A stretch of DNA of 11,796 bases, from positions 1 to 11,796 of the forward strand of contig JAUIDL010000017.1 of the NCBI GenBank assembly GCA_030428585.1, read 5' to 3'. Below the pieces are notes generated by a model. It saw nothing but the letters and a program-made list of their open reading frames with translations, did no database searches and was not told where the DNA came from. Shown piece after piece: positions 1-6,326 of the stretch. The stretch's first letter is position 1, and every line of letters begins with the position of its first letter. The position numbers and the translations under genes were made by a program. This DNA is from a bacterium (GTDB taxonomy: Bacteria > Patescibacteriota > Saccharimonadia > Saccharimonadales > Saccharimonadaceae).

Positions 1-351
1 CAACGCCAACGAGTTCGCATCAGCCGGTAATGCGTCCAGGACTACCTGAATCGCTTGGTCGTCTTCGTTCGCTTTGACCGATGCCAATGCTTGGTTCGTG
101 TCCAAAATCAGAATTTGGTTTTGCAGTTCTGGTACGTTCGCGTTATTGGTGTTGAGGGTGTTCACCGTTTCCTGCTTCGCAAACAACACCTTTTCGTTAT
201 AAATCAGGTTTTGGAACAAGAAGAATGACACCACCAGTGACGCGCCAACAATCGCTGAGCTAAGCGCAATCCAAATGAACATCGTGCGATTCGCTTTTGA
301 AATCTGGGCGCGTTTACGGATTGCTGCCGTGTTGTTTGTACTCGCGGCCAT
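1..351 (-). CDS. PilO-like type IV pilus inner-membrane protein, C-terminus cut by window edge
   Basis: The first 117 codons are visible and the gene runs off the left edge. The start is ATG at 349-351, preceded by a strong AGGAGG ribosome site (about 361-366) inside the end of the pilN gene. The pilN stop is only one base away, so translation is probably coupled. The protein has a short basic N-terminus with R12, K13 and R14, one membrane segment at about residues 24-46, and then a periplasm-side region rich in Asn, Gln and Leu that looks like a coiled coil (about 52-100). This is the usual shape of PilO: cytoplasmic stub, one helix, coiled coil, then a ferredoxin-like domain that would lie outside the window. 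PilO pairs with PilN in the alignment complex of the pilus. The call rests on topology and position after pilM-pilN, not on a diagnostic motif. Confidence 0.7.
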   Translation of the reverse strand, partial: MAASTNNTAAIRKRAQISKANRTMFIWIALSSAIVGASLVVSFFLFQNLIYNEKVLFAKQETVNTLNTNNANVPELQNQILILDTNQALASVKANEDDQAIQVVLDALPADANSLAL

Positions 352-352
352 A

Positions 353-1072
353 TTAATTCTCCTCCTGTTGCGTCGGCTGTTCGACAAAGATTGTCTTTGG
401 AATACCGAGGTACGAGTCCGTCACGTTACCAGCATTCGTCAACTTGATCACCACTGATGGCACTTGCGCTGAGAACAATAGTTCTGGGTAGATAAAGCTG
501 ATGGTAAAGCGAACAATTGAATCACCGTCGGCATCTTCACCGTACGCGATGTCACTAAGGCTAATGTCGGTTGCCAACGGATCCTGTACTTCTTCTCCGT
601 TCACCGTATAGGTGGCGACGGCACCGTCTAGGGTCTTTTTAAACGTTTCGAGTGAATCATAGGTCGGTGTCTGGCCTTCGATTGTGAGGACTTTGAGGTC
701 AACGTCGTTGGTCATGTTCAACACCTGCACATTGTTTGGTGCTGGCGGAATCACTGCCGACAAGACGTTAAAAATACGTGAGTTGACTTGGCGACTCTGG
801 CTCAAAATATCGATTTGATCGAGTTGGTTCTGGATGGTCAACACGCCTGGCAGGTCTTCGTGAGACTGCAGTTCAGTAATACCTTCGTTAATTTGGTTAT
901 CCGCCACTACGTGACGCACGGTTTGCACACCGTAGATATACAGTGCGAGCAGAACAACCAATCCTGCTGCAATAATTGCTGCGAAAATCGAAAAGGTCAC
1001 GACCACCGTGCGCATGCGCTGCGCTTGCAATAGTTCTTGCTTTACATCGGGGACAAGGTTGATTTCAATCAT
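353..1072 (-). CDS. pilN: PilN-type type IV pilus assembly protein
   Basis: A 239-residue protein. It opens with MIEINLVPDVKQE, matching the conserved cytoplasmic INL(L/V)P motif by which PilN binds PilM in known pili. One membrane segment follows at about residues 22-48, then a coiled-coil-like stretch (about 50-90) and a mixed alpha/beta domain expected on the outer face of the membrane. The ATG overlaps the pilM stop by one base (TAATG), and the PilO-like gene starts one base after its own stop, which indicates translational coupling of the three. The order pilM-pilN-pilO is the classical order of the pilus platform genes. PilN from proteobacteria is usually nearer 200 residues, so this one has a modest extension. 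The N-terminal motif and context make the call firm, while the outer domain alone would not be diagnostic. Confidence 0.85.
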   Translation of the reverse strand: MIEINLVPDVKQELLQAQRMRTVVVTFSIFAAIIAAGLVVLLALYIYGVQTVRHVVADNQINEGITELQSHEDLPGVLTIQNQLDQIDILSQSRQVNSRIFNVLSAVIPPAPNNVQVLNMTNDVDLKVLTIEGQTPTYDSLETFKKTLDGAVATYTVNGEEVQDPLATDISLSDIAYGEDADGDSIVRFTISFIYPELLFSAQVPSVVIKLTNAGNVTDSYLGIPKTIFVEQPTQQEEN

Positions 1073-2115
1073 TACTTGTTCCTCCGTTCCGCCAGGCCAA
1101 TCACGGTCGCAAATTCAGACGCAATCGGCATCAATTGTTGCTGATCAGACTGAGCGACGTTGACTTTTTGCCATGGGTTGCCCGGCATTGTTGGTACACC
1201 GGTTTTGGCAGCGATATAGTCGCCGAATTGTGGCACAATCGCACTAAAGCCAGACAGCAAAATGCCGCTAACTGGAGTGCTCGGATACCGAGTTTGGAAG
1301 AATTTGATCGATTTCGTCAGCTCGGTCACAAAGTTATCAAGCGTTGATTCAATCGCGCGGTATACTTGACCTTCCAGACGGTCTGGTGCCAGGCCAAATT
1401 TCAAAATGAACTGGCGAGCTTGATCTTCTTGGACGTTCAAGTTCTGGACCGCTGCCTTAACCAACGACTTGATACCGACCGGAATCGTCCGAACCAGTCG
1501 TGGTGTCCCGTCAAAGGTAATCGCGAGATCAGTCGACTGCTCACCAACATCGATGATCAAGCGCGCGTCAGGCACTGCGTCAGGCAGTAACGAACGGACC
1601 ATGGCTAGTGGGTCTGGTTCGGCCGCAATCACGTTCAGTCCAAGGCTCTCGATGAACTCAAGGCGTTCCTCGGCATACGCGTTCGCCGTGCTGGCGAGCA
1701 GAATCTCTTGCATCTTGGCATCGTGCAGTGACGTGCCGAGCAAGGCCCAGTCTACCTTGGCTTCAGACGCCCCCATCGGGATGTATTGATCAACTTGGTA
1801 CTTCAAGGTATTACGCAGTTCGGCTTCGGCCATGACAGGCATTTCAATCACGGTCGTAAAGGTTTTGCTCGATGGCAAGCCCAGGACCACGTTCTTTGTC
1901 TTGATGCCACTCTGCCCGACGGCAGTCATAATCACTTCACCTAATCGGCGGAGGCTTTCAGGAGAGTTACTGGCGGCAGTTTTTTCGTCCAATGGGGCAT
2001 ACCCAAAGTGCTGTAGGTTCCAGCTGTTACCTCCAGCAGGAGACAACTGTACTACCCGGACAGCGTTGGTTCCTATATCGAGAGCAAAGAAGTCGCCCGC
2101 ACCACGTAATGCCAT
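1072..2115 (-). CDS. pilM: PilM, actin-like ATPase of the type IV pilus
   Basis: A 347-residue cytoplasmic protein of the FtsA/PilM actin-like family. It binds the N-terminal tail of PilN and links the cytoplasmic motor side of the pilus to the membrane platform. The phosphate-1 loop is ALDIGTNAVRVVQL (residues 11-24), phosphate-2 is LIIDVGEQSTDLAIT (186-200), and the adenosine motif is GILLSGFSAIVPQFGDYI (284-301). The family's conserved E-x-x-L-R-N-x-L-K-Y-Q region is seen at 97-107. The reading frame stays open upstream to a TTG at 2160 and also has an ATG at 2125-2127. I chose the ATG at 2113-2115 because it lies eight residues from the family core and because a TATAAT box covers the upstream ATG. 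No clear ribosome site precedes it, so the mRNA from that promoter may be almost leaderless. Confidence 0.92.
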   Translation of the reverse strand: MALRGAGDFFALDIGTNAVRVVQLSPAGGNSWNLQHFGYAPLDEKTAASNSPESLRRLGEVIMTAVGQSGIKTKNVVLGLPSSKTFTTVIEMPVMAEAELRNTLKYQVDQYIPMGASEAKVDWALLGTSLHDAKMQEILLASTANAYAEERLEFIESLGLNVIAAEPDPLAMVRSLLPDAVPDARLIIDVGEQSTDLAITFDGTPRLVRTIPVGIKSLVKAAVQNLNVQEDQARQFILKFGLAPDRLEGQVYRAIESTLDNFVTELTKSIKFFQTRYPSTPVSGILLSGFSAIVPQFGDYIAAKTGVPTMPGNPWQKVNVAQSDQQQLMPIASEFATVIGLAERRNK

Positions 2116-2125
2116 ATTGCCACTC

Positions 2126-2155
2126 ATTATACAGAACCATAAGCGATAATAGCAA
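2126..2155 (-). promoter_or_regulatory. Promoter candidate for pilM-pilN-pilO
   Basis: On the minus strand a perfect -10 box TATAAT (2131-2126) lies 18 bases after TTGCTA (2155-2150), a four-of-six match to the -35 consensus. The predicted start of transcription is near 2119, only a few bases before the chosen pilM ATG at 2115. It would give the pilus platform genes expression independent of the upstream surface-protein gene. The -10 overlaps an alternative ATG at 2127, so if translation really starts there the box must be fortuitous. Confidence 0.5.
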
Positions 2156-2169
2156 GGCAATAATCAGAG

Positions 2170-2201
2170 AAAAAACGGCTTAGAATCGCGGCGGCAATTC
2201 T
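2170..2201 (-). terminator. Weak intrinsic terminator candidate after the surface-protein gene
   Basis: On the minus strand AGAATTG (2201-2195) can pair with CGATTCT (2188-2182) around the loop CCGCCG, a 7-bp stem including one G-T pair. It covers the last codons and stop of the surface-protein gene. A run of six T follows at 2175-2170 after six intervening bases. The stem is short and AT-rich and the T run is displaced, so at best this is partial termination. Its location just before the pilM promoter candidate is what makes it worth listing. Confidence 0.3.
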
Positions 2202-4228
2202 TTGGTCGAAACCGTCTGCAAGCGGTTATTGTCGGCGTTGAAATTAATCGCCCACAAATACGCGTCTGGGCGGAAGTTAAAGATCTCGGCTGGGTCGCCA
2301 GTATTTGAGCCTGTCCCCGCACCCGCCGTGCGGTACAACGAAATCTCTTTTGCTGCTACTGGACCGTTAATAGTCAGTTGATTATCACAGCGACTCTCGG
2401 TCAATTGCGTCGCCGACGCATAGTCATCGCAGGTACTGATGCGACCATCCGCACCCGTGGCCATCAGCCAGGCATCAACTTGGGTCACATCACCGTCAAT
2501 ATTGATTTGGTTAGCAATAATAATGACCTGAGGTATTTGCGAGATACGGGTAAACGGACCGTTGTCATAGACGATATCATCATCAATCGTTACGGTTGAG
2601 GTTGGCGCATTGATGACAATCCACTTGCCTGAAGCAATGTCTGCGTTACCCCCACCGCCATGAAGGCGTAGGTTCGCGTTACCTGTGTATATTCCCGAAG
2701 ACGCAGACTGGAGATTAATCGCTCCACCGCCATTTGAACCACCACTAAAGCGCGCACCAACATCGGGCAAGGAACCACCCAAAGTGTAGCCACCCTTTGG
2801 CGTACTAGGTGAACACGTGGTACTACCGGCATTCGTAATAGTCAGATAACTCACTTCACAAATATCTGTTGTCGTCGCACCATTGCTGTAGCCTGCTCCT
2901 GATGCCATCCCCGAGATTGTCTCGGCGGCGATCAGCGCATATTCGCCCCAGCTCCCATACGTCCGCGCCGTGCCACTGACCGTCTTCCTGATTGAAGATG
3001 TATCAATCGAACCATCACCATCACGACCGACCCAGACGTCACCACCTATGACTTGGATTTTCGGTGCTTTGGCCACAATAACGCAGAATGGATTACTGTG
3101 TCGCCAATCAGTAGATGTTTCGGTGTATGGCTCGACTGACAAGCCAAAACAAATCTTTGTCCCCACCTCGTAGTCACCAATTGTCTGAGTACCAATAGAC
3201 AAAGCCGGCGATGAATTTGTAAACGTCCCTGTACCCGTTGCTATAGATGTTGCACTGTAGCTATTACCATCGTTGTAATAGGCAACAGGATTTGTCGTCA
3301 ATGCACTGGTACCGCCTGAACGAGGCGTCGCATTCTTTGGAACAATAAATCGTGTTACTTGCCAATTTACCGAAATGCTGGTGCCTGGATCACCATTACG
3401 AATCGTCGGCGTTAGGCTAACTGACCCGCCTGGCTCGGACGACGATGGCGACCCAGAAATAGTCGGGGTCAAGTCATATGTCGGTGCTTCTGGCAGGCCA
3501 CTCATGCTGCCGACAGGGTTGGCGCAGGTATACCACATACGATACGCAACCGACCCGTCATCATTGCGAATCGTTAACCCGTTATCGGTCCGCATTTCGT
3601 TGTCGTACACAACATCCCACCGCCACACACCGTCTCGGTTACGGATAACTCGAGTAAAGGTGTCTTGTCCGCCGGTACCAAAGTCTTGATTCCAGTTGAT
3701 ACGGTTCTTGCTAGCGCGGTCAACCAAGCGGTTCTCTAAGTCGGTCCAGTCAGCGCTGGTAATCGTTCGGGATTTATCTGGATCGTCAATGCCGCGGCCC
3801 AACATTGTATTTACAATAAAGGCCGACCCTGCACGGTTCCATGGGCCATACGTAGAATAGACGGTGTTATTATAGCGAGCCCTGAGGTCAACCACGAGCT
3901 GCTTCGCCCTGGCGATACTGGCGGCCGTGCTGGTGTTGCCTCCTCGGTAATAGGTCGCATTCAGCGCATTAACGGCGTAGTTCTGGTTATATAGCACAGG
4001 ACAACGAGTAAAGCCACAGTTCTGGCGATTAGAGATTTGCGTATCGCTCAGCCCGTTATTACTAAAATATCCTTCACTGACAACCCATCCACCGGATAGA
4101 ATCGTGTACCACCCGTCCAGGACACCAGCGTTTGCGTTCACCGATGGCAGAAATGTCGAAATAGTCATCGTCAGAATAAAAAGACCAATGACGAGTGGTT
4201 TTGTGATACGACGACGAAACCAACTCAC
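2180..4228 (-). CDS. Large secreted surface protein linked to the type IV pilus operon, function unknown
   Basis: I do not recognise a named family. The 682-residue product has a classical Sec signal peptide: basic RRR at residues 5-7, hydrophobic core at about 11-28, and a likely cut after ANA (32-34). Residues about 40-240 are rich in Asn, Tyr and Trp with Cys pairs (71/76). Residues about 250-390 begin with a Pro/Ser linker and a PGGSVSLTP stretch typical of Ig-like or CARDB-like beta sandwiches. Residues about 390-640 are Gly/Ser/Thr-rich with short beta repeats (IVINAPTSTVTIDDDI, VIIIANQINIDGDVT) suggestive of a beta-helix. The C-terminus ELPPRF has no sortase motif or membrane anchor. 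It starts with GTG, overlapping the upstream TPR gene by four bases (GTGA), with GGAG eight bases upstream. An adhesin or pilus-tip-like role is inference from context. Confidence 0.75.
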   Translation of the reverse strand: MSWFRRRITKPLVIGLFILTMTISTFLPSVNANAGVLDGWYTILSGGWVVSEGYFSNNGLSDTQISNRQNCGFTRCPVLYNQNYAVNALNATYYRGGNTSTAASIARAKQLVVDLRARYNNTVYSTYGPWNRAGSAFIVNTMLGRGIDDPDKSRTITSADWTDLENRLVDRASKNRINWNQDFGTGGQDTFTRVIRNRDGVWRWDVVYDNEMRTDNGLTIRNDDGSVAYRMWYTCANPVGSMSGLPEAPTYDLTPTISGSPSSSEPGGSVSLTPTIRNGDPGTSISVNWQVTRFIVPKNATPRSGGTSALTTNPVAYYNDGNSYSATSIATGTGTFTNSSPALSIGTQTIGDYEVGTKICFGLSVEPYTETSTDWRHSNPFCVIVAKAPKIQVIGGDVWVGRDGDGSIDTSSIRKTVSGTARTYGSWGEYALIAAETISGMASGAGYSNGATTTDICEVSYLTITNAGSTTCSPSTPKGGYTLGGSLPDVGARFSGGSNGGGAINLQSASSGIYTGNANLRLHGGGGNADIASGKWIVINAPTSTVTIDDDIVYDNGPFTRISQIPQVIIIANQINIDGDVTQVDAWLMATGADGRISTCDDYASATQLTESRCDNQLTINGPVAAKEISLYRTAGAGTGSNTGDPAEIFNFRPDAYLWAINFNADNNRLQTVSTKELPPRF

Positions 4229-4785
4229 AACTTACTCTCCATTTCGTCGGCTTTTTCTTTAAAGAGATTGGCGTCGATTTGTCCAGCTGGTTTATCAGGG
4301 AACTCTTCGAGATAGGCATCGTAGGACTTGTCATAAAACTCAGCAGCTTTGGCGTAATCACCGGTTCGTTCATAAAGAAGCGCGAGGTAAGAATACGTCT
4401 CAAAACCTGGATTCACTGCGACGGCTTCTTCCATCGCCTCAATCGCTCCATCAACGTCTGATTCCGCAATAATGCTCGCCTTCTTTTCGTATAGACTGGC
4501 TTTTTGTTCGCTAGACCCAGTTTTGGCAATGGCATTATCAATCAGCTTCGTTGCTGCTTCGGTATCACCACGACCAACAAATGTCTCTGCTGCTGTAATC
4601 GTCGTCTCAATCTCTGCTTCTTCAAGCGGTGGACCAGTATCGGTCGTGTTCACACCGTAAATTGTCACTCCAAATAAGTTCAATAGCGGGACGCGGAAAA
4701 TATAGGCCGCTGTTCCGGCGGTCAACAAGACCGCGATGATAATCGCGATCCACACGGCTGCTTTTTTTGATACCCTCTTAACCAT
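4225..4785 (-). CDS. Membrane-anchored TPR-repeat protein
   Basis: A 186-residue protein with a basic N-terminus (K3, R4, K7, K8), one membrane helix at about residues 10-30, and a soluble domain probably outside the membrane. TPR-like helix pairs are visible at about 60-90 (AETFVGRGDTEAATKLIDNA), 97-126 and 130-160 (SYLALLYERTGDYAKAAEFY, a good TPR match). TPR proteins act as binding scaffolds, and PilF/PilW-like TPR lipoproteins assist pilus secretins, but this protein has no lipobox and the resemblance is only general. It is the first gene of the minus-strand operon, and its TGA stop overlaps the GTG start of the large surface protein, so the two are probably made together and may interact. 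Its start ATG has no clear ribosome site. Identification as TPR is good; the specific role is unknown. Confidence 0.75.
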   Translation of the reverse strand: MVKRVSKKAAVWIAIIIAVLLTAGTAAYIFRVPLLNLFGVTIYGVNTTDTGPPLEEAEIETTITAAETFVGRGDTEAATKLIDNAIAKTGSSEQKASLYEKKASIIAESDVDGAIEAMEEAVAVNPGFETYSYLALLYERTGDYAKAAEFYDKSYDAYLEEFPDKPAGQIDANLFKEKADEMESKL

Positions 4786-4802
4786 AAGCGCTTGCTGTCA
4801 CT

Positions 4803-4831
4803 AGCATAATATAGGCTGAGGGAGATTACAA
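4803..4831 (-). promoter_or_regulatory. Weak promoter candidate for the TPR-surface protein-pil operon
   Basis: On the minus strand TTGTAA (4831-4826) and TATGCT (4808-4803) are separated by 17 bases, each matching four of six consensus positions. The implied leader before the ATG at 4785 is about ten bases with no ribosome site. An overlapping TATATT/TATTAT stretch at about 4814-4806 offers alternative -10 boxes with poorer spacing, so the exact hexamers are uncertain. Confidence 0.3.
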
Positions 4832-4844
4832 TCGGTATCACTGA

Positions 4845-4873
4845 TTGAGAAAATACAATATATATTGTAAAAT
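4845..4873 (+). promoter_or_regulatory. Promoter of the unknown plus-strand cassette
   Basis: TTGAGA (4845-4850) and TAAAAT (4868-4873) are separated by exactly 17 bases, each hexamer differing from consensus at one position. Predicted transcription starts near 4880, immediately before a hairpin, leaving a leader of about 70 bases. It diverges from the minus-strand pilus operon in a 167-bp intergenic region. Confidence 0.6.
4854..4869. promoter_or_regulatory. Perfect 16-bp palindrome in the promoter spacer, operator candidate
   Basis: TACAATATATATTGTA is its own reverse complement with no mismatch. It occupies the spacer between the -35 and -10 boxes of the plus-strand promoter and overlaps the first two bases of the -10. 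A dimeric repressor bound there would block RNA polymerase. AT-rich palindromes also arise by chance in AT-rich spacers, so function is inferred from position. Confidence 0.45.
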
Positions 4874-4880
4874 ATATTAG

Positions 4881-4899
4881 CTTGGGCGACGTGCCCAAG
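4881..4899 (+). promoter_or_regulatory. 5' leader hairpin of the unknown gene
   Basis: CTTGGGC (4881-4887) pairs perfectly with GCCCAAG (4893-4899) around the loop GACGT. The predicted transcript starts at about 4880, so this stem would form its very 5' end, a position known to protect mRNA from decay. Further along, TCCC (4912-4915) could pair with either of two GGGA copies (4930-4933, 4935-4938), the second lying in the presumed ribosome site. A regulatory leader is therefore possible but unproven. Confidence 0.4.
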
Positions 4900-4952
4900 T
4901 GTTCATTTCTATCCCAAAACCCCTAATCCGGGACGGGAGAAAGCAGAAGAAC

Positions 4953-6245
4953 ATGACACGCACCGCGATGGGGTTCTACCACCCCGATGGCTTCGTTCCG
5001 GCCTGGAACTTTGCCAAGCGCTACGCCGGCCCCGACGGCCGCATCGCCACCCTGCCCGACATCGTCGACGCACGATTGGCCGGGATGGACGGCGATGCTT
5101 CATGGAGCACCTTCTTCGTCACCGCTAGCGCCGAGTACTACGGCGTTGGTGCCGACGGACGCAAGAAGTTGATTGTCGCCCACGGTGTCGGCCCCTTGGC
5201 TACGTTGGACGGCATCGTCGACGCCTACATCGGCAAGCCTCGCGATCGCAGCCGAAACACCGACAGCGGCCGTATCACCGCCGAAGAGTTCCTGAAGCTC
5301 GAGGCTGGTTTCTACGGCGAGGTGGAGATCGTCGACATGGATTCCTACGTGGAGTTTGTGTCGGCAAATCCGTCATCCTACCGTAACAAGTTCAAAGGTT
5401 TGCAAGATCCGTTGCTTTTGGCACGTCTTGGAAAACGAGCGACGGAGTACCTGCAGAGACATCAAGAGATCACCAAAAACTGGTGCGACATCAACTACAA
5501 ACCGTCATTCATGCCGATGATCATCAACAACTCGGAGCCTGATCGCGAACTGTATACCACGTTCCCCAAAGTGAACAGCTCCTACGATTACTCGCAAAGA
5601 GTGGCGGCAGAGGTTCCTGAGGGATTCGCCATCGCACACTTGTTGGTGATTTCGGACCCCCATGTGCTCAGCGCGTGGAATGAAGACAGGCCGTTCACTA
5701 GCTTGACAAGTGAGATCACCTGCATGGCGTGGGACAGCAACATCAGGCTCGTCGGGGTGCCTCGCGATGTCAACTGGATGCACAGCATCGATGAAGCGCC
5801 GAGCGCTGAGAAGGTACTGCGCGAACAGTGGTCTCGCTTTATGGAGCCGAACAACGATGCCGACTATGTTCCGCCGCGGTTTTACCGCCTTGAGCGACAG
5901 GGCGACGAGTACTTCACCCGTTACCCCAAGGCGAGCAATGGCTTCGTCATGGACGACCCGGATGTCGAGTTCCACGTCCGATCGGTGGAAGTGGTCAGTA
6001 GCGTACTACCGTTTGACGTGAAAGAACTGTTCTTCGTGCGGTACAGCATGGGTCAGATCGCTTCACTAGCTCCACGTGGCGCGAATGCCTACATGATTGT
6101 CCATGTCGGCAGACCGAACGCTGCTGGATGGGCGACGATCAGCGTGCAGTTCTACCAGGCGGACGTCGACACGACGCGTCGGCTGCCCCACCCCAAGGCC
6201 ATCCAGCAAGACTACGACCGCATCATGGTCGGCATCGACGGATGA
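4953..6245 (+). CDS. Unrecognised 430-residue protein in a self-contained cassette
   Basis: I do not recognise this protein and assign no function. The ATG at 4953 (MTRTAMGFYHPDGF) is preferred over an in-frame GTG at 4899, because a GGGAGA site lies at 4935-4940 and the GTG falls inside the leader hairpin. No signal peptide or membrane helix is visible, so it is probably cytoplasmic. Residues 31-44 (IATLPDIVDARLAG) and 82-95 (LATLDGIVDAYIGK) form an internal repeat with pattern (I/L)-A-T-L-x2-I-V-D-A-x3-G. The N-terminal 130 residues are rich in Gly, Asp and aromatics, while residues about 140-300 contain many Trp, Tyr, Pro and Asn. By my count GC is 231/360 in 4981-5340, 115/240 in 5341-5580 and 78/120 in 6121-6240, against 29/60 in a sampled stretch of the TPR gene. 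This suggests a transferred or mosaic gene. It has its own promoter and terminator. Confidence 0.8.
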   Translation: MTRTAMGFYHPDGFVPAWNFAKRYAGPDGRIATLPDIVDARLAGMDGDASWSTFFVTASAEYYGVGADGRKKLIVAHGVGPLATLDGIVDAYIGKPRDRSRNTDSGRITAEEFLKLEAGFYGEVEIVDMDSYVEFVSANPSSYRNKFKGLQDPLLLARLGKRATEYLQRHQEITKNWCDINYKPSFMPMIINNSEPDRELYTTFPKVNSSYDYSQRVAAEVPEGFAIAHLLVISDPHVLSAWNEDRPFTSLTSEITCMAWDSNIRLVGVPRDVNWMHSIDEAPSAEKVLREQWSRFMEPNNDADYVPPRFYRLERQGDEYFTRYPKASNGFVMDDPDVEFHVRSVEVVSSVLPFDVKELFFVRYSMGQIASLAPRGANAYMIVHVGRPNAAGWATISVQFYQADVDTTRRLPHPKAIQQDYDRIMVGIDG

Positions 6246-6250
6246 CCCCA

Positions 6251-6290
6251 CCCCGTCATCTCTCTCTTCGGAGAGAGGTGGCGGGGCTTT
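6251..6290 (+). terminator. Intrinsic terminator with UUCG tetraloop
   Basis: CCCCGTCATCTCTCTC (6251-6266) pairs along all 16 bases with GAGAGAGGTGGCGGGG (6271-6286), including two G-T pairs. The loop is TTCG closed by C-G, the very stable UUCG tetraloop. CTTTCAATTT follows, a broken U tract. It begins five bases after the stop of the unknown gene and ends just upstream of the ychF promoter, so it separates the two transcripts. Confidence 0.8.
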
Positions 6291-6317
6291 CAATTTCACC
6301 CCTACCTCTGTTATAAT
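6288..6317 (+). promoter_or_regulatory. Promoter candidate of ychF with near-leaderless start
   Basis: A perfect TATAAT lies at 6312-6317, nine bases before the ychF ATG at 6327. The best -35 candidate is TTTCAA (6288-6293) with an 18-base spacer, a poor match that also overlaps the terminator tail. Transcription would start within about three bases of the ATG, and no ribosome site is visible. Confidence 0.5.
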
Positions 6318-6326
6318 GATCAACAT

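Noticed and set aside
4899-4952. GTG at 4899 as the start of the unknown protein, adding 18 residues
   Set aside because: The GTG is part of the leader hairpin and lacks a ribosome site, and the extra residues look like untranslated sequence. The ATG at 4953 follows a GGGAGA site.
5505-5975. A 156-codon open frame on the minus strand inside the unknown gene
   Set aside because: The plus-strand frame has a ribosome site, promoter and terminator and continues beyond both ends. The antisense frame has none and is Arg/His/Val-rich in the manner of shadow frames.
4840-6310. Transposon or integron cassette boundaries around the unknown gene
   Set aside because: I looked for terminal inverted repeats, flanking direct repeats and recombination-site-like sequences and saw none. 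Only the promoter palindrome and the terminator are structured, so no mobile element is annotated.
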